Source: Akkermansia muciniphila
GTDB lineage: Bacteria > Verrucomicrobiota > Verrucomicrobiia > Verrucomicrobiales > Akkermansiaceae
NCBI RefSeq assembly: GCF_018709685.1
Contig: NZ_JABDHQ010000003.1
Location: 1-64,000, forward strand
Length of the DNA: 64,000 bases
Direction of reading: 5' to 3'
Under the pieces are notes generated by a model. It did not search any database and was not told where the DNA came from. It saw only the letters and a program-made list of their open reading frames with translations. Positions 27,927-37,877 of this stretch are shown here, in pieces. The translations under genes were made by a program, and so were the position numbers. The stretch's first letter is position 1. Every line of letters starts with the position of its first letter.

Positions 27927-29912
27927 TTACACGAATTCCAGCCGGGCATCCGGCAGGGACTTGATGAACCGCGCCCCGTACCTCTTGGTGGCTACGCGGG
28001 GGTCCAGGATCACCACCATGCCGGAATCGCTTTTCGTGCGGATCAGGCGCCCCACCCCCTGCCGCAGCTTCAGAATGGCCACGGGCACGGAATACTCGTA
28101 AAACGGGTTGCCCCCCCGCGCCCTGATGCTCTCAAAGCGGGATTCCACCAGCGGGTGGTCCGGCACCTCAAACGGCAGGCGCGTCACGATCACGTTGGAA
28201 AGAGCCTCTCCCGGCACGTCCACCCCGGTCCAGAAACTGTCCGTGCCGAAGAGCACGCTGTTCACATCCTTCCGGAACGCCTCCAGCATGGCGTGCCGCT
28301 GCATGTCCTGCCCCTGCACGTACAGCGTCCACCCCTGTTCCTCACAGAACGGGCGCACCTTCTCCGCCACCTGCACCATCAGGCGGTAGCTGGTGAACAG
28401 CACGAAGGCCCTGCCGCGGGACTCCGCCAGATACCTTTTAATCCACTCCGGCAGCACTTCCGCGTACTCCGGCTGGTCCGGCTCCGGCATGGAGCGGGCC
28501 ACAATCAGGCGCATCTGCTCCCGGTAATTGAACGGGCTGCCTATCTGGAGCTTCCGGACGCTTTCCGCCCCCACGCGCCCCGCAAAGTAACTCATGTCCG
28601 CATCCCCCGTCCCCAGCGTGGCGGAGGTCAGAATGGCGGAACGCCCGGCGGAAAACAAGCGCTCCCTCAGAATATCCCCCACCTCCACGGGAGCGGAGCA
28701 CACGCTCATGTTCCTGCCTTCCGGGCCGGACCGCTCCGCCCAGTACACGTGCCCCTCCTCCGTCATGTCCATCAGCACCTTCAGGGAGGCCTGCGCCTCC
28801 TCCATCCGGGCGGCCATGTCCGCCAGTTCATCCTTCACGGCCGTGTTCTCCTCCTGCTTTGCGGCTTCCCGCTTCAGTTCCCCCACCAGCTCCGCCAGAG
28901 GGAGGGAAAGAATGTCCTGGGACCACTCCGGCTGGAGAATGCGGACAATCTTTCCGGAACCCGCAAATCCCAGGTCATCCCGCGCGTTCTGGAAGAACAG
29001 GTCCGACGCGTCAATCACCTCCTGCACGCACTGGAACAGGGCCGCATTATTCAGCGGTTTCAGCAGCCCTTTGCGCGTGCGCGGATTAAACATGCGCAGC
29101 AGTTCATAATTCAAATGCGGCTGGGACAACTGCACGCCCAACTGCCTGGCGGCGATGTTCTCAATCATGTGGGCCTCATCCAGAACCACGAAATCACCGG
29201 GAAAAACGAACCCCGCCTCCTCGGAATCCTCCGCCTGGGCCATCAGGCCGAAAAACAGGGTATGGTTCAGCACCACCACCTTGGCCTCCAGCACCCTCTT
29301 GCGGGCCACCTGGTACGGGCAGGAGGGGCCGCAATGGCGCATGCTGCACGCATGCGGCTCACTGCACACCATGGCCCACACCTTGGGGGAGGGGCGGAAC
29401 GTCATGTCGCTCAGGGTGCCGTCCTGCGTTCTCAGCGCCCAGTCCTGGATCCGCGTCAGCTCCGCGGCCTCTCCCTGCGTAAACAGGGAATCCATCTGGG
29501 ACAGTGCGCGCCGCAGGCGCGTGTGGCACAGGTAATTCTGCCTGCCCTTCAGCAGGGCGGCGGAAAAATCAATCCCCAAGGCAGCCCGGAGCAAAGGAAT
29601 ATCCTTATTGAACAACTGCTCCTGAAGGTTGATCGTGTGTGTGGAAATGACCGCTTTCCGGTCAAAATCCAGCGCAAACTTCACCGCAGGCAGCAGGTAG
29701 CCCAGGGACTTGCCCACGCCCGTGCCGGCTTCCACCAGCAGCGGGGCGTCCACCTGGAGCGCCCTGGCCACGGCCAGGGCCATGCTCTGCTGCTCCGCCC
29801 GGTATTCAAAATCCCTGGCGCGGGAAAACAGGCCGTCCGGGGCAAATGCCCGGTGGACATAAGCCTCAAAGGCGCTAACGCCTTCCCCTTCATCTGCCCC
29901 GGCGCCATTCAT
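27927..29912 (-). CDS. dinG: DinG-family ATP-dependent DNA helicase
   Basis: A 661-residue superfamily 2, XPD-like helicase. Walker A is EAGTGVGKSLGY (residues 61-72) and motif II is VVLDEAH. Between them, cysteines in YLCHTRL, CSEPHACSMRHCGPSC provide the four ligands expected for the Fe-S cluster. C-terminal motifs include FWTGVDVPGEAL and QGVGRLIRT. It would unwind DNA 5' to 3', for example R-loops or damaged forks. It lies 16 bases after a small exported-protein gene on the minus strand. Lacking the DinG exonuclease domain, it is the YoaA/DinG short type. Confidence 0.93.
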   Translation of the reverse strand: MNGAGADEGEGVSAFEAYVHRAFAPDGLFSRARDFEYRAEQQSMALAVARALQVDAPLLVEAGTGVGKSLGYLLPAVKFALDFDRKAVISTHTINLQEQLFNKDIPLLRAALGIDFSAALLKGRQNYLCHTRLRRALSQMDSLFTQGEAAELTRIQDWALRTQDGTLSDMTFRPSPKVWAMVCSEPHACSMRHCGPSCPYQVARKRVLEAKVVVLNHTLFFGLMAQAEDSEEAGFVFPGDFVVLDEAHMIENIAARQLGVQLSQPHLNYELLRMFNPRTRKGLLKPLNNAALFQCVQEVIDASDLFFQNARDDLGFAGSGKIVRILQPEWSQDILSLPLAELVGELKREAAKQEENTAVKDELADMAARMEEAQASLKVLMDMTEEGHVYWAERSGPEGRNMSVCSAPVEVGDILRERLFSAGRSAILTSATLGTGDADMSYFAGRVGAESVRKLQIGSPFNYREQMRLIVARSMPEPDQPEYAEVLPEWIKRYLAESRGRAFVLFTSYRLMVQVAEKVRPFCEEQGWTLYVQGQDMQRHAMLEAFRKDVNSVLFGTDSFWTGVDVPGEALSNVIVTRLPFEVPDHPLVESRFESIRARGGNPFYEYSVPVAILKLRQGVGRLIRTKSDSGMVVILDPRVATKRYGARFIKSLPDARLEFV

Positions 29913-29927
29913 ACGGGAATGCGTTCC

Positions 29928-30494
29928 CTACTGGCCCACGGGAAGCTGGCGGGAGGAAACCGGAGGCAGGTTCACCTTTTCCGGCAGGTCATAAAACATG
30001 GAACGCAGGGCATTCGCATTCATCCTGGAGGCGTCGATGAACGTCCAGGGGCCCTTGTCCTTCAAATCCTTCACCAGCACCAGAACGCCGGTATTCTCCA
30101 TCTTCACGGGCATCCCGTCCGGGCGCTTCATGGAAATGACCATCCGGGTGGGGAGCACCACCAGCACCTCGTCCCCGTTCTTCACCAGGTGTTCCGCCGT
30201 GGGATTGCCGATTTCATACGTCTCCACCACCATGCCGCGCTCTTTCATCACGGCGGCGGCGGCCTGCATCTTTTCCCTCATGGTCGTCATGAAAGCGGCC
30301 TCTCCGCCGGGGAAGGAAGAAACGAGCTGCTTCTTCATGGGCGCATACATCTTCTCAATCATCCACATCATGTCGCCCGTCTTCACCGCTCCGGAAAGCT
30401 CGCGGGCGGCCTGGACCGCGCTGGCTCCATATTCCCCGGCCTGGACGGCGCACGCAGCCACGAGGGCCACGCCTGCAAACAAACTCTTCATCAT
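29928..30494 (-). CDS. Exported protein of unknown function
   Basis: A 188-residue protein starting MMKSLFAGVALVAACAVQAGEYG, a signal peptide with likely cleavage after VQA. The mature part has a helical first half (MIEKMYAPMKKQLVSSFPGGEAAFMTTMREKMQAAAAVMKERG) and a beta-rich second half, similar in layout to NTF2-like/DUF4878-like proteins, though no family is secure. An upstream in-frame Met (30530) would put 12 residues before the signal peptide, so 30494 was chosen. It sits between ispE and dinG. Confidence 0.7.
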   Translation of the reverse strand: MMKSLFAGVALVAACAVQAGEYGASAVQAARELSGAVKTGDMMWMIEKMYAPMKKQLVSSFPGGEAAFMTTMREKMQAAAAVMKERGMVVETYEIGNPTAEHLVKNGDEVLVVLPTRMVISMKRPDGMPVKMENTGVLVLVKDLKDKGPWTFIDASRMNANALRSMFYDLPEKVNLPPVSSRQLPVGQ

Positions 30495-30557
30495 GGCAGG
30501 AGTGTAACGGCATGCCTCCCCCGCCGTCAAGGCAACGCCGCCTGCGGCAACATGTTT

Positions 30558-31406
30558 TTACCGGGTGCCCCGCTGCATCACGCGGCCGGACCACATCCAC
30601 AGGGTGGGGTCCAGCTCCCGGGCGGCATCCTCCATCAGCCTGCGGGCCGCTTCCGCGTCCTCCGCCACGGCGAACATGGTGGAGCCGGAGCCGGACATCA
30701 TGGCGCCGCGCACGCCGGGCCTTTCCAGCAGCCAGCTCTTCATTTCCGCCAGAAACAGATGCTTCTCAAACACGGGCCTTTCCAGATCGTTCACCAGCAC
30801 ATGGCCGTCCACCCGCTGCTCCCCGTAAGGTATGCCCGGCAGTTCCCTTGAACCTGTCCAGCGGCGGTAAGCGTCCGGTGTGGAAACGCCGAAGGACGGT
30901 TTCAGCAGCACTACCTGGGGCCGCCATTCCCCCCATTCCGGCAGGGGTTCCACCTTCTCCCCGCGCCCGGTGCAGCGGCACGCCGCGCCGTAAATGAAAA
31001 ATCCCACGTCGGAACCGATCTCCCCGGCCAGTTCCGCCAGGCGTTCCGGCGGCAAGCCTCCGTGTTCCAGCTCATTCAGGGCGCGCAGCACGCATGCGGC
31101 GTCACTGCTGCCGCCGCCCAGCCCCGCGCCATGGGGCACGTTCTTGACCAGATGCACATGCCACGGCATGGGCCGCCCCAGCTCCCGCTCCATCAGGCGC
31201 CCCGCCTTCATGACCAGGTTGCTTTCATCCAGCGGAACGCCCGGAGCGTCGCAGCTCATTTCCAGGGCGTCTGCCGGGGAAAACTCCAGCACGTCGCACA
31301 ATTCCAGGGGAACCATCACGGTATCCACTTCATGGAAGCCGTCCGGCCTCTTTCCCAGAACGCGGAGGGAAACGTTCACCTTGCACGGAGCGCTGCGACT
31401 GATCAT
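30558..31406 (-). CDS. ispE: 4-diphosphocytidyl-2-C-methyl-D-erythritol kinase
   Basis: IspE is the ATP-dependent kinase of the MEP isoprenoid pathway. The 282-residue GHMP kinase shows [25 protein letters not shown] at the N-terminus, the phosphate loop [37 protein letters not shown], and the C-terminal [11 protein letters not shown]. The length is normal. It heads the minus-strand ispE-unknown-dinG set and is divergent from the topoisomerase gene. uppS, a downstream isoprenoid gene, is only 2 kb away on the other strand. Confidence 0.96.
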   Translation of the reverse strand: MISRSAPCKVNVSLRVLGKRPDGFHEVDTVMVPLELCDVLEFSPADALEMSCDAPGVPLDESNLVMKAGRLMERELGRPMPWHVHLVKNVPHGAGLGGGSSDAACVLRALNELEHGGLPPERLAELAGEIGSDVGFFIYGAACRCTGRGEKVEPLPEWGEWRPQVVLLKPSFGVSTPDAYRRWTGSRELPGIPYGEQRVDGHVLVNDLERPVFEKHLFLAEMKSWLLERPGVRGAMMSGSGSTMFAVAEDAEAARRLMEDAARELDPTLWMWSGRVMQRGTR

Positions 31407-31483
31407 ACGTCATGGATTCCACCAAGGGACGGCCTCCGGGTCAAGCCCCCATTGGGCGCAAATGGGCGGACACGCATTTTTTC

Positions 31484-31512
31484 TTCGCAAATTCCGGGGG
31501 CTCCGCTATAAT
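31484..31512 (+). promoter_or_regulatory. Putative promoter of the topoisomerase-uppS group
   Basis: TTCGCA (31484-31489), a 17-base spacer and a perfect TATAAT (31507-31512). The leader to the ATG at 31532 would be about 13 bases. Confidence 0.55.
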
Positions 31513-31531
31513 AAGTGCGACCCCGCTGCAC

Positions 31532-33373
31532 ATGGCTTACGACGAAAACAGCATTAAAACCCTGGACTGGAGGGAGCATATCCGCATGCGTCCGGGGATG
31601 TACATCGGCAAACTGGGCGACGGCACCTCTCCGGACGACGGCATTTACGTCCTGCTGAAGGAAGTCATCGACAACTCGATTGACGAATTCGTCATGGGCT
31701 ACGGCAAAAAGATCACCATTGACGTGACTCCGGACGGCCTGTGCGAGGTGCGCGACTTCGGCCGCGGCATTCCCCTGGGCAAACTGCTGGACTGCGCCGC
31801 CAAGATCAATACCGGCGCCAAGTACGACAGCGACGCCTTCAAAAAATCCGTGGGTCTCAACGGCGTGGGCATCAAGGCGGTCAACGCCCTTTCCGACTTC
31901 TTTGAAATTCAGGCCTACCGGGACGGGGAAACCCGCTCCTACCAGTTCTGCCGCGGGAAGGAAATCCCCAAGGGGCGGAAGGACGGCGCCACGGAGGAAC
32001 CCAACGGCACGCGCACGGCGTTCCATGCGGACGCGGACATTTTCCCGGTAAACACGCAGTTCCGGCCGGAATACATTGAAAAAATGTGCCGGTACTACTC
32101 CTACCTCAACAAGGGGCTGGCCCTGCACTACAACGGCCGCCGCTATGTCTCCAAAAACGGCCTGCTGGACCTGCTCACGGAGGCCATGAGCGAGGAACCG
32201 CTGTACCCCATCATCCACCTGGAAGGGCATGACATCGAGGTGGCCTTCACCCATGGCGGCCAGTACGGGGAAGAGCACTACTCCTTTGTCAACGGGCAGC
32301 ACACCACGCAGGGGGGCACGCACCAGGCGGCCTTCCGGGAGGCCATCGTCAAAACCCTGAGGGACTTTTACAAAAAGAACTATGAGGCCGGGGACATCCG
32401 CTCCTCCCTCGTGGCCGCCATCTCCATCAAGGTGAAGGAACCCGTCTTTGAATCCCAGACCAAGACCAAGCTGGGGTCCAACACCATCAGCCCGGAGGGG
32501 GAAACCATCCGCACCTTCGTAGGCAACTTCATTGCCAAGGAGCTGGACAACTACCTGCACAAGAATCCGGAAACGGCCAAGGCGCTGGAAGCCAAGATCA
32601 AGGACTCCGAACGTGACCGCAAGGAGCTCTCCGGCATCCAGAAGCTGGCGCGTGAAAACGCCCGCAAGGCAAAAATCCACAACAAGAACCTCCGGGACTG
32701 CCGCGTGCACTACAACTCCAAACACGCCCGCGCCGGGGAAACCACCCTGTTCATTACGGAAGGCATCTCCGCCTCCGGCTCCATCACCACGGCGCGCGAC
32801 GCGGAAATCCAGGCGGTCTTCTCCCTGCGGGGCAAGCCCCTGAACTCCTTCGGCATGAGCCGCAAGGTCGTCTATGAAAACGAGGAATTCAACTTCCTCC
32901 AGCATGCCCTGAACATTGAAAACGGGCTGGAAGACCTGCGCTATGACAAGGTGGTCATCGCCACGGACGCCGATGACGACGGCATGCACATCCGCATCCT
33001 GCTGATGACCTTCTTCATCCAGTTCTTCCCGGAACTGATCCGGGAGGGGCACCTCTTCATCCTCCAGACGCCCCTCTTCCGCGTACGCAACAAGCAGCAG
33101 ACCATTTACTGCTACTCGGACGCGGAGCGGGAAGCAGCCATCGCCCTGCTGGGCAAAAACCCGGAAATTACCCGTTTCAAGGGCCTTGGGGAAATTTCCC
33201 CCCAGGAATTCAAAGCCTTCATTGGGGACGGAATCCGCCTGGACCGCGTGCGCCTGGAAGATTCCCACAAGGTGAAAGACCTCCTTTCCTTCTACATGGG
33301 GAAAAATACGCGGGAAAGACAGGAATACATCCTGAAAAACTTGCGTGTTGAACTGGACCCGGTCATGGACTAG
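31532..33373 (+). CDS. parE: Type IIA DNA topoisomerase subunit B (ParE/GyrB-like)
   Basis: The 613-residue ATPase subunit has the GHKL ATP site ([39 protein letters not shown]), the transducer domain with the switch Lys region (QTKTKLGS), and the TOPRIM domain ([13 protein letters not shown] with the Mg-binding Glu, [11 protein letters not shown]). The C-terminal [12 protein letters not shown] is usual. It lacks the GyrB insert, so ParE fits better, but phylogeny would be needed. The ATG at 31532 follows the promoter; an upstream frame to 31412 exists but spans the promoter. No parC/gyrA lies next to it. Confidence 0.88.
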   Translation: MAYDENSIKTLDWREHIRMRPGMYIGKLGDGTSPDDGIYVLLKEVIDNSIDEFVMGYGKKITIDVTPDGLCEVRDFGRGIPLGKLLDCAAKINTGAKYDSDAFKKSVGLNGVGIKAVNALSDFFEIQAYRDGETRSYQFCRGKEIPKGRKDGATEEPNGTRTAFHADADIFPVNTQFRPEYIEKMCRYYSYLNKGLALHYNGRRYVSKNGLLDLLTEAMSEEPLYPIIHLEGHDIEVAFTHGGQYGEEHYSFVNGQHTTQGGTHQAAFREAIVKTLRDFYKKNYEAGDIRSSLVAAISIKVKEPVFESQTKTKLGSNTISPEGETIRTFVGNFIAKELDNYLHKNPETAKALEAKIKDSERDRKELSGIQKLARENARKAKIHNKNLRDCRVHYNSKHARAGETTLFITEGISASGSITTARDAEIQAVFSLRGKPLNSFGMSRKVVYENEEFNFLQHALNIENGLEDLRYDKVVIATDADDDGMHIRILLMTFFIQFFPELIREGHLFILQTPLFRVRNKQQTIYCYSDAEREAAIALLGKNPEITRFKGLGEISPQEFKAFIGDGIRLDRVRLEDSHKVKDLLSFYMGKNTRERQEYILKNLRVELDPVMD

Positions 33374-33376
33374 AGT
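33348..33376 (+). promoter_or_regulatory. Putative internal promoter for uppS
   Basis: TTGAAC (33348-33353), a 17-base spacer and TAGAGT (33371-33376), overlapping the end of parE and giving a leader of about 13 bases to the ATG at 33396. Confidence 0.4.
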
Positions 33377-33395
33377 AGCGGAGCCACATCTATCT

Positions 33396-34112
33396 ATGCT
33401 TACCATTCCCAAGGAAAAACTGCCGGTCCATATCGCCTGCATCATGGACGGCAACGGGCGCTGGGCTCACAGCCGCCATCTGCCCCGCCAGGCGGGGCAC
33501 CGTGCGGGAGCGGATACTGTGGAACACTGCGTGGACTTCTGCATTGACCACGGCATCCCCTGGCTGACCCTGTACGCATTCTCCTCGGAAAACTGGAACC
33601 GCCCGAAAATGGAAGTTCACGCCCTGATGGTCCTCCTGCATGAGTTCCTGAAAAAACGCCTCGGCCAGATGCAGGAAAAAGGCGTGCGCCTCCGCGCCAT
33701 CGGAGACATTTCCCGCCTCCCCAAACGCACCCAGAAGCTGCTTCAATCCAGCATGGAGGCCACCCGGGAAAACACCCGGCTCAACCTGGTCCTGGCCCTC
33801 TCCTACGGTAGCCGGGCGGAAATCACCGCCGCCGCCAGGAAAATTGCGGAAAAGGCCGCCCGGGGGGAAATCCACCCGGACCAAGTCACGGAAGACCTCT
33901 TCAACCAGCACCTGGACACCGCCGGCATGCCGGAACCGGACCTGCTCATCCGCACTTCCGGTGAAATGCGCGTCTCCAACTTCCTGCTCTGGCAGATCAG
34001 CTATTCGGAACTCTATGTGACGGACACGCTGTGGCCGGACTTCAGCGACCGGGACATGGAAGCCGCCCTGCTGGACTATTCCCGCAGAAAGCGCCGCTTC
34101 GGCGCGCTCTGA
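33396..34112 (+). CDS. uppS: Undecaprenyl diphosphate synthase (cis-prenyltransferase)
   Basis: UppS makes the C55 lipid carrier used for peptidoglycan and glycan export. The 238-residue product has the catalytic CIMDGNGRWA, the Gly/His-rich QAGHRAGADTVEH, YAFSSENWNRP, and the C-terminal PDLLIRTSGEMRVSNFLLWQISYSELY. An upstream in-frame ATG at 33345 lies inside parE; the promoter and family alignment support 33396. It is followed by a sugar nucleotide gene 30 bases on. Confidence 0.95.
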   Translation: MLTIPKEKLPVHIACIMDGNGRWAHSRHLPRQAGHRAGADTVEHCVDFCIDHGIPWLTLYAFSSENWNRPKMEVHALMVLLHEFLKKRLGQMQEKGVRLRAIGDISRLPKRTQKLLQSSMEATRENTRLNLVLALSYGSRAEITAAARKIAEKAARGEIHPDQVTEDLFNQHLDTAGMPEPDLLIRTSGEMRVSNFLLWQISYSELYVTDTLWPDFSDRDMEAALLDYSRRKRRFGAL

Positions 34113-34142
34113 CCACTTTAAAACCATCCTTACGGAATCGCC

Positions 34143-35201
34143 ATGAACCAATACGCTCTCATTCTGGCAGGCGGAAGCGGCACCCGTTTCTGGCCGCTTT
34201 CACGGGACCACCGCCCCAAGCAGCTCCTGAACATGTTCGGAGAAGGAACCCTGCTCCGCCAGGCCATCGACAGGCTGGACGGCCTGGTGCCCCGGCAGAA
34301 CATCTTCATCCTGACCAACCACCTTCAGGAAGCGGAAGTGCGCAGGCAGGCCCCGGACGTTCCCGCAAGCAACATCATCTCCGAGCCCGTGCGCCGGGAC
34401 ACCGCCCCCGCCATCGCCCTGGGCATCGGCCTCATCAAGGCGGCGGACCCGCACGGGGTCATGCTCGTCATCCCCTCGGACCAGCTCATTCAGGACCAGG
34501 AGGCCTTCCGCTCCCTGATGAAAGCCGCCATGGACACGGCGGCCCGGGAAAAGGCACTCGTCACCGTGGGCATCAAGCCCACCTGGCCGTGCCCTTCCTA
34601 CGGCTACATTGAACGCGGGGAGGAAATCGCCTCCGCCCCGGGATGCTCCTGCCGGGAAGTCGTCCAGTTCCGGGAAAAGCCGGACACGGCTACGGCCGCC
34701 GCCTACCTGGACCGGGGAAACTTCTGCTGGAATGCCGGTATGTTCGTCTGGAGCATTCCCACCGTGTGCGAACAGCTTGACAAGCACTGCCCGGAGCTGG
34801 CCTCCTTCGTGGAGCACATCGCGGAATCCCCGGACAAGCAGGAAACCCTCCGGGAGGAATTTCCGGAACTCACGCCCATCTCCATTGACTTCGCGCTGAT
34901 GGAAAACGCGGACCGGGTGCTGAACTTTGAAGCCACCTTTGACTGGGATGACGTAGGCTCATGGATCTCCGTCTCCAACTACCTGGAAGACCACAGCCGG
35001 AACACCGCCAACACGGACCTCACCGTGCAGGACGCCTCCGGAAACATCGTCTTCTCCCAGCGGGGGGACAAGCACGTGGCCCTGCTGGGCGTAGAAAACC
35101 TGATCGTGGTGGAGACGGCGGACGCCATCCTCATTGCGGATAAAAACAAGGCGGACGAAATTAAAAAAATCGTCAACCAGCTCCCGGACGAACTCAGATG
35201 A
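34143..35201 (+). CDS. manC: Mannose-1-phosphate guanylyltransferase
   Basis: This enzyme makes GDP-mannose from mannose-1-phosphate and GTP. The 352-residue product starts with the pyrophosphorylase motif LILAGGSGTRFWPLSRDHRPKQLL, and also shows EPVRRDTAPAIALG, VIPSDQLI, YGYIERGEE and FREKP, then FCWNAGMFVW. It lacks the C-terminal isomerase domain of bifunctional ManC/AlgA proteins. It shares ATGA with ruvX. GDP-mannose would feed surface polysaccharide, in keeping with uppS next door. Confidence 0.9.
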   Translation: MNQYALILAGGSGTRFWPLSRDHRPKQLLNMFGEGTLLRQAIDRLDGLVPRQNIFILTNHLQEAEVRRQAPDVPASNIISEPVRRDTAPAIALGIGLIKAADPHGVMLVIPSDQLIQDQEAFRSLMKAAMDTAAREKALVTVGIKPTWPCPSYGYIERGEEIASAPGCSCREVVQFREKPDTATAAAYLDRGNFCWNAGMFVWSIPTVCEQLDKHCPELASFVEHIAESPDKQETLREEFPELTPISIDFALMENADRVLNFEATFDWDDVGSWISVSNYLEDHSRNTANTDLTVQDASGNIVFSQRGDKHVALLGVENLIVVETADAILIADKNKADEIKKIVNQLPDELR

Positions 35202-35623
35202 CCCCCCAGCATCCGGCCCTGGGCATTGACTACGGAGAAGCCCGCATCGGCATAGCCGCCACGGACCCCGTGGGCATCATGGCCCACCCCGTGGAAACCA
35301 TCCACAGGCACAAGACGGACGGTGTCACCCGCATCGTCCAGCTCGTCCAGGAGCGGGGAATCCGCACCCTGGTGCTGGGCATCCCCGTGCGCATGGACGG
35401 CACGGAAGGAACCGCCGCCGCCAAGGTGCGCGCCTTCGGCAAGGAACTGGCTGCCGCACTTCCCGGCCTGCCGATGATATTCATGGATGAATGCCTCACG
35501 ACCGTCATCGCCCAGGAAAAACTGCACGCCGCCGGGAAAAAGCAAAAAAGCTTCCGCCCCATCATTGACCAGGTGGCCGCCGTGGAAATCCTCAGCACAT
35601 GGCTTGACTCCACGCTGGGCTGA
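35198..35623 (+). CDS. ruvX: Putative Holliday junction resolvase RuvX (YqgF)
   Basis: The 141-residue RNase H-fold protein shows LGIDYGEARIGIA (first catalytic Asp), LVLGIPVRMDGTEG, and FMDECLTTVIAQEKL (second acidic site). The family acts in Holliday junction resolution and/or 16S rRNA 5' maturation. Its ATG overlaps the stop of the guanylyltransferase gene by four bases, so it is translationally coupled. It converges with the DUF3592-like gene. Confidence 0.93.
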   Translation: MTPQHPALGIDYGEARIGIAATDPVGIMAHPVETIHRHKTDGVTRIVQLVQERGIRTLVLGIPVRMDGTEGTAAAKVRAFGKELAAALPGLPMIFMDECLTTVIAQEKLHAAGKKQKSFRPIIDQVAAVEILSTWLDSTLG

Positions 35624-35662
35624 AACGGCAAACGGCGCGCACGCCGCGGCGCAATTCCCGCT

Positions 35663-36202
35663 CTATGCGCCGACGGAGCTCCGCACCTCTCTCTTCCTCA
35701 GCAGGACCGTTCCCCCGGCAAGCAGAAACGCCGTCAGCCACAGGGCCCGGCGCGTTTCCGGCCACCAGATGAAGCTGTCCGCCACACGGGCGTCCTGCGG
35801 ATGTCCCGGCTGATAGCAGACCTTCACCGCATCCCCTCTGGCATACGCGGACCAGAAAAGGAAGGCAGGAGACTGGAACGTGACTTCCCCTTCCCCGGTC
35901 TGCGTCAGGAACCACACCTCCGGGGCCCAGACAGGCAGAGAGGAGCTGGAGACAGACCGCGAACGGGGCCAAAGCCTCACCTTATCCTCCGTAATTTTCC
36001 GAACCTCCCCTGTTGTGCACAGCCCCTCCCGTGCAAACAGGTTCTTTTCCAGGAAAAAATTACAGGCCTGCCAGATGGAATAGAGGCTCAGAACCGCCAT
36101 GACCCATGCCAGCAACCAGTACCACCCGAACCACGGAACGCTGAAAAAATCCCTCCAGCGCTCCGCAGTACGGGAAAACAACCGTTCTTCCGCTCCGGTC
36201 AT
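35663..36202 (-). CDS. DUF3592-like membrane protein
   Basis: A 179-residue protein with two transmembrane helices (about residues 24-47 and 155-172). Between them is an extracytoplasmic beta-rich domain with the DUF3592-like pattern: TTGEVRKI, then YARGDAVKVCYQPGHPQDARV (compare GDxVxVxYxPxxPxxARV). The function of this family is unknown. The start ATG overlaps by one base the stop of the upstream MDR-type oxidoreductase gene (TGATG), implying coupled translation. Confidence 0.75.
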   Translation of the reverse strand: MTGAEERLFSRTAERWRDFFSVPWFGWYWLLAWVMAVLSLYSIWQACNFFLEKNLFAREGLCTTGEVRKITEDKVRLWPRSRSVSSSSLPVWAPEVWFLTQTGEGEVTFQSPAFLFWSAYARGDAVKVCYQPGHPQDARVADSFIWWPETRRALWLTAFLLAGGTVLLRKREVRSSVGA

Positions 36203-37209
36203 CAGGCGTTGTCCATGCTCAGCACCACCTTGCCGCTGCGGAACTCCTCCTGGGCCTTTTCCACGGCCTGGCGCACGTCGCTCAGCGGATAAACGGTATC
36301 CACGGCCTGCTTCAGCCTGCCGTCCGCCATCAGCCGCGCCAGCTTGTCGTAAGCGGCCTCAATCTCCGGAACGGGGGCATTCTTGAGCCACTGCGTCACC
36401 CACAGGCCTTCCAGCCTGATTCCCTTGAAAATCAGGAACCCGTTAGGTACCTTGATGCTCTTCCTGCTCATGGCGCCGTACGTCACCATGCTGCCGCCGG
36501 GGGCCAGCATGTCCATCAGGCGCAGGGCGCTTTCCCCGCCTACGGCGTTGGAAGCCAGCACGGGCCTCTTCCCGTCCAGACGGGCCAGCGTTTTTTTCAC
36601 CACGTCCTCGTCATCCTCTCCCACCACCAGGTCGGCGCCCAGGGCGGTCAGCTCATCCCTCAATTCATCCGGTCTTCTCACAAAATTCACCGTCCTCACG
36701 CCCATCTCGCGCGCCAGCTGGATAATGCACCTGCCCACGCCGGAATTGGCGGCATTCTGCACCACCCAATCCCCCGGCACCAGGGAAACGAACCCCTCCA
36801 GCATGCGCAGGGCCGTCAGGGGATTCACCTTCAGCATGGCGGCCTGGACCGGATCCACCTTCACGGGAAGCTTCATCACATTCACGGCGGGAACCGCCAC
36901 ATACTCGCTCCAGGAACCCACGCCCCTCAGCAGAATCACCTCATCCCCCTTGCGGAAACCCTCCGCACGGGACTCTTCCACCACTCCGCAGCCTTCCAGC
37001 CCGGCGCGTGAATGGGGCAGCACGGGCTTCACGCCGTACACGCCCTGCACAAAGTTGATGTCCGCCGGATTAATGGGAGCGGCCTTCATCCGGACCAGCA
37101 CCTCCCCTTCCGCCGGAACCGGCATGGGACCGGAAACGTACTCCAGCACATCCTGGGGCTTCATGCTGCACTCGGAAAACTCTGCATAATGATTTTCATT
37201 CATGGTCAT
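36202..37209 (-). CDS. MDR-family oxidoreductase, 2-enoyl thioester reductase-like
   Basis: A 335-residue zinc-free medium-chain dehydrogenase/reductase. INPADINFVQGVYGVKPVLP and GLEGCGVV match the mitochondrial enoyl reductase (MECR/ETR) branch, followed by a nucleotide-binding NAANSGVGRCIIQLAREMGVRTVNFVRR, in which the basic residues suggest NADPH. The C-terminal GLWVTQWLKN also fits MECR proteins. It may reduce 2-enoyl-CoA/ACP or quinone-like substrates; the former is favoured. It may be co-transcribed with the DUF3592-like gene. Confidence 0.82.
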   Translation of the reverse strand: MTMNENHYAEFSECSMKPQDVLEYVSGPMPVPAEGEVLVRMKAAPINPADINFVQGVYGVKPVLPHSRAGLEGCGVVEESRAEGFRKGDEVILLRGVGSWSEYVAVPAVNVMKLPVKVDPVQAAMLKVNPLTALRMLEGFVSLVPGDWVVQNAANSGVGRCIIQLAREMGVRTVNFVRRPDELRDELTALGADLVVGEDDEDVVKKTLARLDGKRPVLASNAVGGESALRLMDMLAPGGSMVTYGAMSRKSIKVPNGFLIFKGIRLEGLWVTQWLKNAPVPEIEAAYDKLARLMADGRLKQAVDTVYPLSDVRQAVEKAQEEFRSGKVVLSMDNA

Positions 37210-37507
37210 AATCTCTCACGGAGCATCCCTCCGTGCAAGCGCGGGATACGTTTTACGCAGCCATACCGCTTCCGGGGCAACCAGGGCCATCCCAGGATTC
37301 CTCCTTCGGCAGAAGGCCGGAAGGCTCTGACTGAAATGATGTTCCAGGAGGACATTTTAACATCGCGGGAACGCGCCCGGCCGCCGGATTCCGCCCCCAA
37401 ATTACCTCCCTGCCCCGGTCCCTGCCGCTCTCCGGGAGCCGGATGCGTTCTCCGGCCTTCTTCCGAACGCCGCCCAAACAAATTCCGAGTCTTTTATCCG
37501 GTTATTC

Positions 37508-37535
37508 TTGACCTTAGGCGAAAATACGCTAGACT
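37508..37535 (+). promoter_or_regulatory. Putative rpmB promoter
   Basis: TTGACC (37508-37513), a 16-base spacer and TAGACT (37530-37535). The leader to the ATG at 37569 is about 27 bases. Confidence 0.55.
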
Positions 37536-37568
37536 ATCTCTCTCGTATTAACAATAACTTCGATTGCC

Positions 37569-37832
37569 ATGTCCCGAATTTGCATCATCCGAGGCACCAT
37601 GCCTCACAAAGGTCGTCGTATCCATCGCTCCGGTCTTGCCAAGAAAAAGGGCGGTATTGGTCGTCACGTCACTAAGACTGTCAATCGTACCGTTTTCCCC
37701 AATCTCCAGGAAAAACGCATCTGGGTTCCTGAACTGGGCCAGTTCGTTAAAATGAAGATTTCCGCCAAGGCGCTGCGTACGATTAACAAGAACGGTGCTT
37801 ACAATACTCTTAAAAAGGTAGGTCTCCTGTAA
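37569..37832 (+). CDS. rpmB: 50S ribosomal protein L28
   Basis: bL28 is a small basic protein of the large subunit. The 87-residue product starts MSRICIIRGTMPHKGRRIHRSG and contains TKTVNRTVFPNLQEKRIWVPELG and KMKISAKALRTINKNG, all family-conserved. Only one Cys is present near the N-terminus, so it is the zinc-free type. It is transcribed alone, not with rpmG. Confidence 0.95.
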   Translation: MSRICIIRGTMPHKGRRIHRSGLAKKKGGIGRHVTKTVNRTVFPNLQEKRIWVPELGQFVKMKISAKALRTINKNGAYNTLKKVGLL

Positions 37833-37877
37833 AAAGATTCTTTTTTTGAACGTTGTTACACCACTTGAACTCTAAGG

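Noticed and set aside
28155-30851. 898-residue plus-strand frame
   Set aside because: It runs opposite dinG, an exported-protein gene and ispE, and its His/Leu/Gln-rich content is typical of antisense frames.
31403-33454. 683-residue minus-strand frame
   Set aside because: It is antisense to the topoisomerase gene, which has all its motifs.
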